Below, piece by piece: positions 58,601 to 64,000 of a DNA stretch of 64,000 nucleotides. The position numbers were made by a program, and so were the translations under genes. The DNA is from Manihot esculenta (lineage: Eukaryota; Streptophyta; Magnoliopsida; Malpighiales; Euphorbiaceae): NCBI RefSeq assembly GCF_001659605.2, contig NC_035173.2, forward strand, positions 13,536,347 to 13,600,346. Reading direction: 5' to 3'. The notes under the pieces are model-generated. The model saw only the letters and a program-made list of their open reading frames with translations, was not told the DNA's origin and searched no databases. Positions within the stretch are counted from its first letter, which is position 1. Every line of letters starts with the position of its first letter.

Positions 58601-60089
58601 AAGACCAAAATGTAAATATCAAAAAATATTGCAGACGTTTTGGTGTGTCTCAAATTAAATACTTAATTTTAAAGTTGTCAAGGCCAATAGGTCTTTCAGG
58701 TTATTCCATCCTGTAACGTAACATTAAGCTTGAGATGTAATGTTGACACTACGGGGTTCTCCCCTTTGGAATAAAGATTATTTTGGTAAGTGTTTCTCCC
58801 TAAATGTAGGACGAGCTGCATTCGCAAGGCACATGTTAAATGTTAGATGTAGTAAAGCTTTTGTTAAGAGTATAATATAATGCATGAAGTTTGTCATACA
58901 ATACTGTCATTTTTTTGTCGAAGGAAACAGGCTCCATCAACTTAAAAATTATATGCTTTATGAAATTCTTCCATTTGCTCTGATGTATATAATAAATCAA
59001 CAATTATATTTCTTGGCTTTTGAAGGAATGCACCAGTAATAATAGAAGCTTTAAGTGTTGAGGGATCTGGTTGCCAGCAGATAGAATCCTCAACGGTTGA
59101 TATTTCATCAGGTGCTTGCACTATCCTTATTGCCCTTCTTCCAATTTTGCTTATCTTTTGGGGTTTTGTTTTACATGACAGTTGCTTGTTGCCTCATCAG
59201 GGAAAATGTGGGTGTCACCAGCAGAGAGATATGCCGTTGTTCCTGATGAATCAGTAAGCTTTCTTCTTCCCTGCCACCTGGTATCAATGTCTGGGGAGTT
59301 CTAAAATTCAATAATTACTCAGTGCAGAAATGCATGCCATGCGCACATAAATGCTTGAGAATTCATTTATAAAATTAAAATTTATACGGCTAATTGGACA
59401 TAAAAGATCAAATGTTTGTGGTGATTTACAATTATAGCTAAACATTCTAACTTTTAAGTTATGAAATTCAACCTTTGAAATTGGATGCAATTATAGGTAA
59501 ATTCCATATTGGTAGACTAACCCAAAATTTTGTATCCTAAATGTATAATTATAGTAACCAAATGCCCTAAACTTGCCTTAAACATACAAATTTTGTTTAA
59601 ACTCTATTTAAAACATAAATGAATTGTTATTATATATATCAATCTTCATTTCATCATTAAAAATTTGTTTTGTTGTCTAAACTCTAATTAGGAGGGAAAA
59701 AAAAGGATTTATATGGATTTGGTAGTAAAATTCAAAGTCTAGAGCATTTTATTATCAAAATTGCAAGTGTAATGGATAAAATTTAAATTTCTCTAAATCA
59801 ACTTTTGCTTTGGCTTTAATTACTCCAATCTCAAAGATTGGATTTTCTGATAAAAAAATTAAAATAATTAATTAAAATTGTAAATTATTATAAATGCTGA
59901 CCTTTTTTTCCCAATTAGCCAATTTATAAGACAAGCTATAGCATTATTTTAGGTTTTTTTTTAAAATAAAAACAATAATAAATCGTGGCGGTTGTGTGCA
60001 AGCAGGGACAAACAACGACAGTCAAGGGGAGTGATGCAAGTGTTCCAGAGGCGGAGGCGGAGGGTGATGTTAAACGCATCCGAATTTGA
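31348..60089 (+). CDS. UVR8: UV-B photoreceptor UVR8 (12 coding exons, 440 residues)
   Basis: UVR8 is a seven-bladed RCC1-type beta-propeller. UV-B absorbed by tryptophans splits the homodimer, and the monomer binds COP1 to start UV-B signalling in the nucleus. I joined exons 31348-31438, 32852-33038, 33962-34108, 36806-36887, 37504-37659, 45146-45319, 53550-53621, 53993-54064, 54169-54287, 59026-59111, 59201-59253 and 60006-60089. All phases match, giving 1323 bases including the stop and 440 residues, the length of Arabidopsis UVR8. Three GWRHT motifs give Trp232, Trp284 and Trp336, matching Arabidopsis W233, W285 and W337. The C-terminal AVVPDE carries the COP1-binding Val-Pro pair (409-410), and the protein ends VKRIRI. 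Eleven introns take 27.4 of 28.7 kb and are full of transposon remnants. No frameshift or stop is seen. Intron 8 needs a GC donor, or else adds five residues. Confidence 0.95.
31439..32851 (+). other. UVR8 intron 1 (1413 bp)
   Basis: AT-rich intron, GTAAGC donor and TTTACAG acceptor. The ORF readings inside it have no recognisable domain, and I see no identifiable transposon. Confidence 0.85.
32852..33038 (+). CDS. UVR8: UVR8 exon 2
   Basis: Completes Ser31 and codes [20 protein letters not shown] through VYSWG. Ends inside a Trp codon (TG|GTTTGT). Confidence 0.95.
33039..33961 (+). other. UVR8 intron 2 (923 bp)
   Basis: GTTTGT donor and TTGTGCAG acceptor. AT-rich with no recognisable element. 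Confidence 0.85.
33962..34108 (+). CDS. UVR8: UVR8 exon 3
   Basis: Completes Trp93 and codes [17 protein letters not shown] to MEGQVQ, ending in a split serine codon. It includes Asp95 and Asp106, which match the dimer-interface Asp96 and Asp107 of Arabidopsis UVR8. Confidence 0.95.
34415..35455 (-). repeat. Two direct ~520-bp copies, possibly LINE 3' end
   Basis: Copy 1 (about 34415-34940) and copy 2 (about 34941-35455) share, in order, CTTGGCTTAT, AAATTACAAC, GAAGGATAATCCTC, GAGAACATC and TTCATATTATTC. They differ by many substitutions and small gaps. Broken minus-strand reading frames weakly resemble the C-terminal zinc-binding region of plant LINE reverse transcriptases, and a LINE fragment follows on the same strand. 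Confidence 0.7.
35990..36420 (-). pseudogene. L1-type LINE reverse transcriptase fragment
   Basis: The minus strand reads [20 protein letters not shown] and later [15 protein letters not shown]...LSLFEIP. This resembles the plant LINE segment usually seen as 'LSLGGRITLIQ...YFLSLF-IP'. Stops interrupt the frame and both ends are lost. It lies antisense to UVR8. Confidence 0.65.
36806..36887 (+). CDS. UVR8: UVR8 exon 4
   Basis: Completes Ser142 and codes [20 protein letters not shown] to AFQ. Acceptor CTTGAAG, donor CAG|GTACTT. Confidence 0.94.
36888..37503 (+). other. UVR8 intron 4 (616 bp)
   Basis: Contains a short (TTA)n tract followed by poly-T and poly-G runs (about 36948-36990). No transposon recognised. 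Confidence 0.85.
37504..37659 (+). CDS. UVR8: UVR8 exon 5
   Basis: Fifty-two codons from [17 protein letters not shown] to VPEKVSLSH. Acceptor TTGCAG, donor CAT|GTATGC. The three or four residues before each junction are the least conserved part of the model. Confidence 0.92.
37900..38200 (-). repeat. Possible LTR next to gypsy pol tail
   Basis: A purine-rich stretch (AGAGAGACAGAGAGAGAG at about 38053) lies directly downstream, on the minus strand, of the gypsy pol tail, where a 3' LTR would be expected. No clear LTR ends are visible. Confidence 0.35.
38510..38848 (-). pseudogene. Gypsy pol C-terminal fragment with chromodomain-like motif
   Basis: A minus-strand frame contains [18 protein letters not shown] and [15 protein letters not shown], the usual end of plant gypsy polyproteins where a chromodomain-like segment follows integrase. 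The rest of pol is missing. It probably belongs with the RT fragment at 44449-44842. Confidence 0.75.
38849..42074. other. AT-rich intron DNA, largely unidentified
   Basis: No supported gene. About 41560-41760 contains GGTGTTAGACACC in a context similar, in reverse, to the gypsy-type LTR fragment at 63470-63740. The rest shows no element boundaries I can support. Confidence 0.4.
42632..43718. mobile_element. MULE-like non-autonomous element, 9-bp TSD
   Basis: About 1.09 kb splits the copia frame exactly. The ends are long inverted repeats beginning GGGTAAATTT, matching for about 150 bases with scattered differences. The flanks TTAAAATCT (42623-42631) and TTAAAGTCT (43719-43727) form a 9-bp target duplication with one mismatch, typical of Mutator-like elements. 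No transposase frame is seen. A (TA)n microsatellite lies inside at 43161-43189. Confidence 0.82.
43161..43189. repeat. (TA)n microsatellite
   Basis: About 14 uninterrupted TA dinucleotides inside the MULE-like element. Confidence 0.9.
44449..44842 (-). pseudogene. Gypsy reverse transcriptase N-terminal fragment
   Basis: The minus strand reads '[16 protein letters not shown]...[11 protein letters not shown]', then '[20 protein letters not shown]', the start of a gypsy RT. After a frameshift it continues [19 protein letters not shown] and stops at the copia LTR boundary. The piece lies antisense to UVR8. Confidence 0.8.
45146..45319 (+). CDS. UVR8: UVR8 exon 6
   Basis: Fifty-eight codons. 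Contains the first GWRHT motif (Trp232, equivalent to Arabidopsis W233) and [15 protein letters not shown]. Acceptor TTTACAG, donor CAG|GTGATC. Confidence 0.95.
45523..45748 (+). repeat. Copia-type LTR end plus primer-binding site
   Basis: An LTR-like stretch ends CTTCTACA at 45736, followed immediately by TGGTATCAAAGC (45737-45748), a common copia primer-binding site. The LTR start is uncertain. Confidence 0.65.
45749..46500 (+). pseudogene. Copia gag/protease remnant, first part
   Basis: Mostly unreadable, but near 46445-46497 the plus strand reads [17 protein letters not shown], a damaged form of the copia protease start usually seen as 'W-IDSGA--H-TG'. Homology stops about 46500 at a repeat block and resumes at about 50787. 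Confidence 0.6.
46501..50786 (-). mobile_element. Gypsy-like non-autonomous repeat block
   Basis: Three direct copies of an LTR-like segment lie at about 47490-48120, 49620-50163 and 50166-50787. They share ATTCTGAAAATTTAGATT, CTTATATAGTAAG, GCCGAACCACACATAAGG and GAACTCCTTTTAGATCC. Between the first and second, the minus strand carries a gag-like frame (48889-48566). Further along that strand comes an [18 protein letters not shown] stretch, like the 'gaggacgaat' end of plant gypsy polyproteins. Protease to integrase is absent. A separate 58-bp direct duplication (GAAGGTTGCTCT...) lies near 46575-46690. The block splits the copia protease. Confidence 0.6.
48566..48889 (-). pseudogene. Gag-like fragment in the intron 6 repeat block
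   Basis: A 107-residue minus-strand frame with '[14 protein letters not shown]', an [18 protein letters not shown] helix and [20 protein letters not shown]. It resembles the N-terminal part of gag from plant gypsy elements, but no capsid core or zinc knuckle follows. Identification is tentative. Confidence 0.4.
50787..51370 (+). pseudogene. Copia protease remnant, second part
   Basis: The plus strand reads [19 protein letters not shown] then IANLTLSIS, like the copia segment that follows the protease start ('V--ADGS---V-G-G'). It continues the fragment that ended at about 46500. Later stretches are T-rich and unreadable. Confidence 0.6.
51531..52231. mobile_element. hAT-like non-autonomous element (701 bp), TSD TTTTAAAG
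   Basis: The ends are inverted repeats CATGGTTTTAAAT. TTTTAAAG flanks both sides (51523-51530 and 52232-52239), a perfect 8-bp target duplication as expected for hAT elements. Near the left end the palindrome TAACGGCCGTTA and its variants recur; near the right end GGCCGTTAC and CGACCGCGAT-type repeats recur. The AT-rich centre has no transposase. Confidence 0.85.
52240..52757 (+). repeat. Second copia-type LTR end with primer-binding site
   Basis: A stretch ending CTTCTATTTCA (52744) is followed by CGGTATCAGAGCC (52745-52757), one base from the tRNA-Met primer-binding site. The LTR start is not visible, and the sequence after it is unrecognised. Confidence 0.55.
52758..53549 (+). other. Rest of intron 6, unidentified
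   Basis: Contains a moderately GC-rich stretch (52850-53060) that may be internal sequence of the preceding copia-type element, then ordinary AT-rich intron. No gene supported. Confidence 0.4.
53550..53621 (+). CDS. UVR8: UVR8 exon 7
   Basis: Twenty-four codons, [20 protein letters not shown] onward. Contains Trp284, equivalent to Arabidopsis W285, the main UV-B sensing tryptophan. Acceptor TTTACTAG, donor AAG|GTAATC. Confidence 0.95.
53622..53992 (+). other. UVR8 intron 7 (371 bp)
   Basis: Ordinary short intron with a long T run (53940-53954) before the acceptor GTACAG. Confidence 0.85.
53993..54064 (+). CDS. UVR8: UVR8 exon 8 (GC donor)
   Basis: Twenty-four codons, [20 protein letters not shown] to NEQ. 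The junction aligning with known UVR8 is CAG|GCACAT, a GC donor. A GT donor 15 bases later (CCT|GTAGCT) would add Ala-His-Ser-Val-Pro in frame. Confidence 0.85.
54065..54168 (+). other. UVR8 intron 8 (104 bp)
   Basis: Short intron, GC donor in the preferred model, acceptor CTTGCAG. Confidence 0.75.
54169..54287 (+). CDS. UVR8: UVR8 exon 9
   Basis: Codes [20 protein letters not shown] to VSID plus part of an Arg codon. Contains the third GWRHT motif with Trp336, equivalent to Arabidopsis W337. Acceptor CTTGCAG, donor CG|GTACTC. Confidence 0.95.
55595..55625. repeat. (AT)n microsatellite
   Basis: About 15 uninterrupted AT dinucleotides in intron 9. Confidence 0.9.
57240..57960 (+). pseudogene. 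'Putative gypsy type transposon' fragment in intron 9
   Basis: The plus strand reads a Ser-rich start, then [13 protein letters not shown], and after a stop [20 protein letters not shown]. This resembles the N-terminal domain of the same family as the pseudogene at 22654-28550 (Pfam PF04195, from memory). Stops near 57456 and 57603 and a frameshift break it. A donor-like CCAAAG|GTAACT lies upstream at about 57168. The fragment is on the UVR8 sense strand. Confidence 0.65.
59026..59111 (+). CDS. UVR8: UVR8 exon 10
   Basis: Completes Arg367 and codes [15 protein letters not shown] to VDISS plus one base of a Gly codon. This begins the flexible C-terminal tail after the propeller. Confidence 0.93.
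59112..59200 (+). other. UVR8 intron 10 (89 bp)
   Basis: Short intron, donor GTGCTT and acceptor CATCAG. Confidence 0.9.
59201..59253 (+). CDS. UVR8: UVR8 exon 11 (COP1-binding segment)
   Basis: Codes [17 protein letters not shown]. It carries the Val409-Pro410 pair of the C27 region through which UVR8 binds the COP1 WD40 domain. Donor TCA|GTAAGC. Confidence 0.94.
59254..60005 (+). other. UVR8 intron 11 (752 bp)
   Basis: AT-rich, no element recognised. Acceptor GCAAGCAG; an alternative AG three bases upstream (GCAAG) would add a Gln codon. Confidence 0.8.
60006..60089 (+). CDS. UVR8: UVR8 exon 12 and stop
   Basis: Codes [20 protein letters not shown] then DVKRIRI and TGA. The basic DVKR-RI end is the family signature. 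The 3' UTR follows with a long T run at 60127-60139; no clear polyadenylation signal can be fixed. Confidence 0.94.
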   Translation, partial: GQTTTVKGSDASVPEAEAEGDVKRIRI

Positions 60090-60329
60090 TACCCTAATAT
60101 TTCAGCCTTCAATGTAAATTCCTACTTTTTTTTTTTTTTATTTTTTTCCCTCTTTTATCTCACTCTGCTAATAATATAAACTGACAAGGATGTTAAGTAT
60201 TCCCTTTTCTCTCCATGTGGCATAATGATCCACACTTAACAAACCTAAAATGTTTTGATATAATCCCATCTTTTTAATATTATTAATGGGACAAAATATT
60301 CCATGTGTTTTAAGAACTAGAGGAATATT

Positions 60330-60441
60330 TGCACTCCAATGCTTAGTCTGGTGGAAAGTGCATCCTTAGTCTGGTGGAAAGTGCATCCTGTAGCCTTGAA
60401 AGGTCTAAGGATCGACTCCCCCAACCCCCTATTTCAAAAAA
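60330..60441 (+). mobile_element. Very short tRNA-derived SINE, 19-bp TSD
   Basis: The 112-bp body has a B-box-like GGATCGACTCC (60409-60419), an A-box-like TAGTCTGGTGG and an A-rich tail. TAAGAACTAGAGGAATATT (60311-60329) and the same 19 bases with one mismatch (60442-60460) flank it. A 23-24-bp segment starting CTTAGTCTGGTGG is directly duplicated inside (60342 and 60365). Confidence 0.8.
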
Positions 60442-60460
60442 TAAGAACTAAAGGAATATT

Positions 60461-62757
60461 CGTCTCTGCTTTATAATATATTATATTTTTAATTATAATT
60501 ATCTTATTTTAGTAGTAATTTTTCAATTATTTTATACCGTAATTAATACAAATATTTTATTAAATTTATTGTACATAAATTGATGGTAAACTCGATAATT
60601 TATTTTGTTAAAATAAATTAAAATTAATTTAATCATTAAACAATTTAAACATTAGTAATGAAACGCTACGCTCAAATAAATAGAGTTAGATTGGATTGTT
60701 TCTTAATACAATAAAATTAAATGTGTTATCAAATATGATTAATCAACCTAATGGATTATTTTGAATTTATTAATCATCATTGTTTTTAATCACTATTTAA
60801 ATAATTTTCTTGTTAAAAAAAATTCCTCTTAATTGATTTGTTAAATATTTTTCTTTAATTCTTTGTATTTTTTGATAAATTTTTCATCACTAAAATTAAT
60901 ATATAATCCATTCCTTTTTTAAAGAAAAATATTATATAAAACATGTTAAAAAAATGTTTAAATTAATTTATTACAATAGTCGTATTAAATTAAATATGAT
61001 TGCATAATTTGCGATGTAATAATTTTAAGTATTATTAAAGTGATCCAAACAAATAAAATATGAATATTACTTAGTAAAGCAGGTTTTTATAAAAGCAAAA
61101 TAACTTTTTTATTTGTTCATCGTATAGGTTACAATAAATATTAATTTTGAGTATAAATTAAGTGATAAAATAAAATAAAAATATTTATTTAGAAAAATAA
61201 TATATTATTAAAAGTGTGATTTGGTAAGATTTTTCTTTAAAAGTGCAAAAGAAAATTTGATTTAGTATATATAGATATATAGATTTTACAATTATGAATC
61301 AGGAAATTTGATTTATTGAAATAGTTGTCAACTCTATTTGTGTTATTCAGTATGAGTGATGTCAAACTGATTTGTATGATCAACTCAATTATTACCAAAA
61401 ACACCTTTTATTCATTTGTTCACCTTATTATTAAAGCTATTATTTACTGTTTTACTCTTTTCATTTTAACAAGTTTAGGAATATTAGCATAAAAACCTAA
61501 ACCTTTGCTAGTTTTGCCAATTTAATCCATATTTTTAATTAATTTTTACCACACATCAAATTTTCAAATATTTTTATAATGTTATCCAAATTCAAAAAGT
61601 AAAATTAAGAAAAATATATCCAACATAGCATAACACATATTATATTTTATTATTTTTTTTAGAGTTCATATATTTTTTTTTTGAAAATAGAGTTCATATA
61701 TTTAAAATGACCAATATTACCAATATTCGATTTAAACTGAAAAACTGATTGAACTGAATTAATTTAAAAATTCGGTTTAATTTTTTATTTATTTCGGTTT
61801 GATTTTATTTTTAATTTTAAAATTTTCGATTATTTTATTTTTATTAAATTTTAATCAGAAAAAATTAAAAAAATTAAATCTAACCGATTAGTAATAATAA
61901 TAGTATATTATTTTCAAGCGATTAAATTATATAATATAATTAATGAATAATAAAAAATGTACTACACTCGATGCTTGACTTTCTTTGGGTATCCATTAAT
62001 ATGATTATAAATGTTTCCACGTATTGGAATATATTGAAAACTATTGAAATTGGACAATAATTAAAATGGCCAAGATGACCCAAATCTCAATAATAATAAT
62101 TCCTTAAAATTAAAGTAAATAATAATATTTAAGTTTAAAAAATAAACATTTTTATCAAATATTTGGTAATCTTATTTTAATCCAAATGATATTGTTATAA
62201 AATTTCTCATTTTAATAATATATTAAATTTAAATTTAAATAAAATAGTTAAAACATTTCAAATTTTGAACTATGGTGCCAATAAAAAAAGATTTAAATTA
62301 AATTGATAAATTCCTTTTTGCTTTTTGTTTTTATAAGATATTAGTCTCAATTGAAAAACTAAAATACCATGTTACCAAATAAACTAACATTTCTTTGTCC
62401 CTCTCTCTCTCTCTTTCACTTCAGAATGGAAGAGCTAGTGAGCTTTTCCTTTTATCTCCCTTTTCCACGATCTACCTATACATTCCTCTGTAGATGTTGT
62501 TTTCTCTCAAAATCTACAGCTATTTCTCCTTTTGGTGAGCAAGTTTCTCTCTTTGTTGGACTTATGGAGTATACGGTGAGAGTCCATTTGGACATGAAGA
62601 CCCATTGGAGTGTCTTGAAGATACTTTGCAAAAGGTAATAAACCTAAAAGCCTTGTAATAGCTTAGGTTTAGTTAGTGAATTTAATCTGTGTTTTTTCTG
62701 GATTTATAATTTAATTCTTTTCTCCTCCTCATTTCTTATGGCAATTGAGATTAATTT
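60461..62757. other. AT-rich intergenic DNA
   Basis: Very AT-rich; no supported gene or element end. Around 61750-61880 a degenerate CGGTTT/AATTTT-rich stretch resembles one in intron 9 near 54760. An ORF at 62369-62638 has no recognisable domain. Confidence 0.4.
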
Positions 62758-62929
62758 TGAAACAGATCAAACAAAACTGATTCAAATAACTTTTGGGCCT
62801 GCTTTCCACTTGGCTTAAAATGATTAATCTAAATTACTTAGTAGTTTCGTGCTACCTATTATATATAATTTCGATTTTTCATAAACCACCAATGTGGGAC
62901 ATTCCATATAAGCAAGCAGCTGGCTTTCA
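62758..62929 (-). repeat. Worn solo LTR of the TRIM family at 24570
   Basis: Landmarks occur in the same order as in the LTR at 25082-25261: TGAAACAG, CAAATAACTTTTGG, CTTTCCACTTGGC, TTAGTAGTTTCGTGCTA, AATGTGGGAC and CAGCTGGC. Many substitutions. No internal region, and no convincing target duplication, so it is an old solo LTR. Confidence 0.8.
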
Positions 62930-63469
62930 TAAATTCTATTTTCCTCCCTATTTCTTTAGCTTAGGATTTAGACTTGGCTAATTCATTTCTCTTTGCCTTT
63001 CTTTGGATGATTATGCACCTCACCCAAAATGCATGAAACTAAAATAGCAAATTAGATAACTCATTTGGTAATTCAAAAGCAACTTTTATATGATAGAGAC
63101 ATAGTTATGCATGCTTAGAGAGTGATTTACGCTTTGATATGAGAATGACTAAGTAGAAATGACCTTAGGGTAAAATGACCATAAAATTAGGCTTTAAAGA
63201 TGCATGCTAGAAATATAGTGACCTCTTTTGCTATGCGATAAATATAAACTTAGAAATGATGCATGATTAGATAATCTATTTTGGTGAAAATTGGTCAATG
63301 GCATGGAATGAGCACAGGAACATGAGTAATTAGCGCAACTTAGTAACTCTTTCACATTAGTTAAAGTAGAAACTTGACATGTTTAGGGTAATGATGCATA
63401 TTGTCTGAAACGAATTTCTCAATAAATACTTAAAGATAGGATATAAAAATCAATCTAGGGGTTGACTCT
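62930..63469. other. Intergenic DNA, unidentified
   Basis: No gene, repeat boundary or element signature that I can support. Confidence 0.35.
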
Positions 63470-63740
63470 GGTTTTCAGATAAAGTCCATGCGAAAAGGGT
63501 GTCTAACACCTTCTTTTTCTCATATCCACTATCCTGAACCTAGATCATTGGGTTATAGATTAAGAAGGATAGTGGACTCCTACTAAGGGTAGATCGTGCA
63601 ACCACGTCCTTCTATTTGTTTCCTGCCTTCATCAGAGTGACGACTCTTTTCTTCCACTCTTCACCGAGCGCTAAAATATCTGGGTCTTGTGGTAGTATTA
63701 TAGAAATACGACACCCTAACCAGTCATGAAGAATTCATGT
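63470..63740 (+). repeat. Gypsy-type LTR fragment
   Basis: Contains GGGTGTCTAACACCTTC, GTGACGACTCTTTTC and CACCGAGCGC in order, a combination familiar from LTRs of large plant gypsy elements. The first segment also occurs, reversed, in UVR8 intron 5 near 41720. Ends are not visible. Confidence 0.5.
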
Positions 63741-64000
63741 GCCCACACCTAGCCACCAAAGGGAAACCATAATCGTCTTCTACCATTTGTTCTACTGCTC
63801 AAACACAAGTTAATAATATGAAATTAAATATCAAACATACAAAAATAGAAACAAATGATCAAGAAACATAAAAACACAAAAATTGAACCTATTGAAAATT
63901 TGTACATGATTGTTAATAATTCTAGCATCATGAATCAAAATTCAATAAAAACTAACAAACATGCTCAAAAATTATAAAATTTTATGGGAATATCCTACAC

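Larger units (their letters stand above)
54288..59025 (+). other. UVR8 intron 9 (4738 bp)
   Basis: 54330-56280 is extremely AT-rich with an (AT)n tract at 55595-55625 and nothing identifiable. 56700-57960 is a retroelement remnant with a broken gypsy-type frame. 57960-59025 shows nothing that I recognise. Confidence 0.85.

Noticed and set aside
62369..62638. 89-codon ORF possibly marking another gene
   Set aside because: No recognisable domain, no splice partners, CT-rich leader-like composition and AT-rich surroundings. It could be a first exon but nothing supports it.

Overview
This window is nuclear DNA from a flowering plant, almost certainly a eudicot. The evidence is one plant photoreceptor gene split by spliceosomal introns, embedded in plant-type Ty3/gypsy, Ty1/copia, TRIM, MULE, hAT, LINE and SINE elements. 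I cannot name the species from sequence alone.

The window has two halves. Bases 1 to about 30,500 are a CpG-rich nest of transposable elements with no host gene that I can recognise. A young Ty3/gypsy chromovirus (Tekay/Del-like) has one unbroken gag-pol frame (921-5903) and LTRs identical over all 649 comparable bases. It sits inside a reversed LTR (8267-9514) of the same superfamily. That LTR sits inside a decayed relative (9515-19605), which was also hit by two solo LTRs, each flanked by a perfect 5-bp target duplication (GTCCT and AGGCC). Next come an inverted dimer of a TRIM element (20865-21921, duplication AGTAG) and a minus-strand pseudogene of the 'putative gypsy type transposon' family (22654-28550). 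The pseudogene is interrupted by a tandem TRIM (duplication AGAGC) and by another solo LTR (duplication CTAAC).

Bases 30,500-64,000 are AT-rich and hold the only host gene, an apparently intact UVR8 (UV-B receptor). Its twelve coding exons on the plus strand, between 31348 and 60089, encode 440 residues. About 95 % of that span is intron. The large introns hold a LINE fragment and a tandem duplication (intron 3); gypsy, copia and MULE remnants nested in each other (intron 5); copia, gypsy-like and hAT-like elements (intron 6); and a second gypsy-type pseudogene (intron 9). All exon phases join correctly. One intron (intron 8) appears to use a GC donor.

Downstream of UVR8 (60090-64000) the DNA is AT-rich. 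It contains a very short tRNA-derived SINE with 19-bp duplications, a worn TRIM LTR and a gypsy-type LTR fragment. I found no tRNA, rRNA, CRISPR array or second host gene. The main points of interest are the layered insertion history, the repeat-driven swelling of UVR8, the inverted TRIM dimer, and the hairpin arrays and conserved splice-like sites inside the LTR family.
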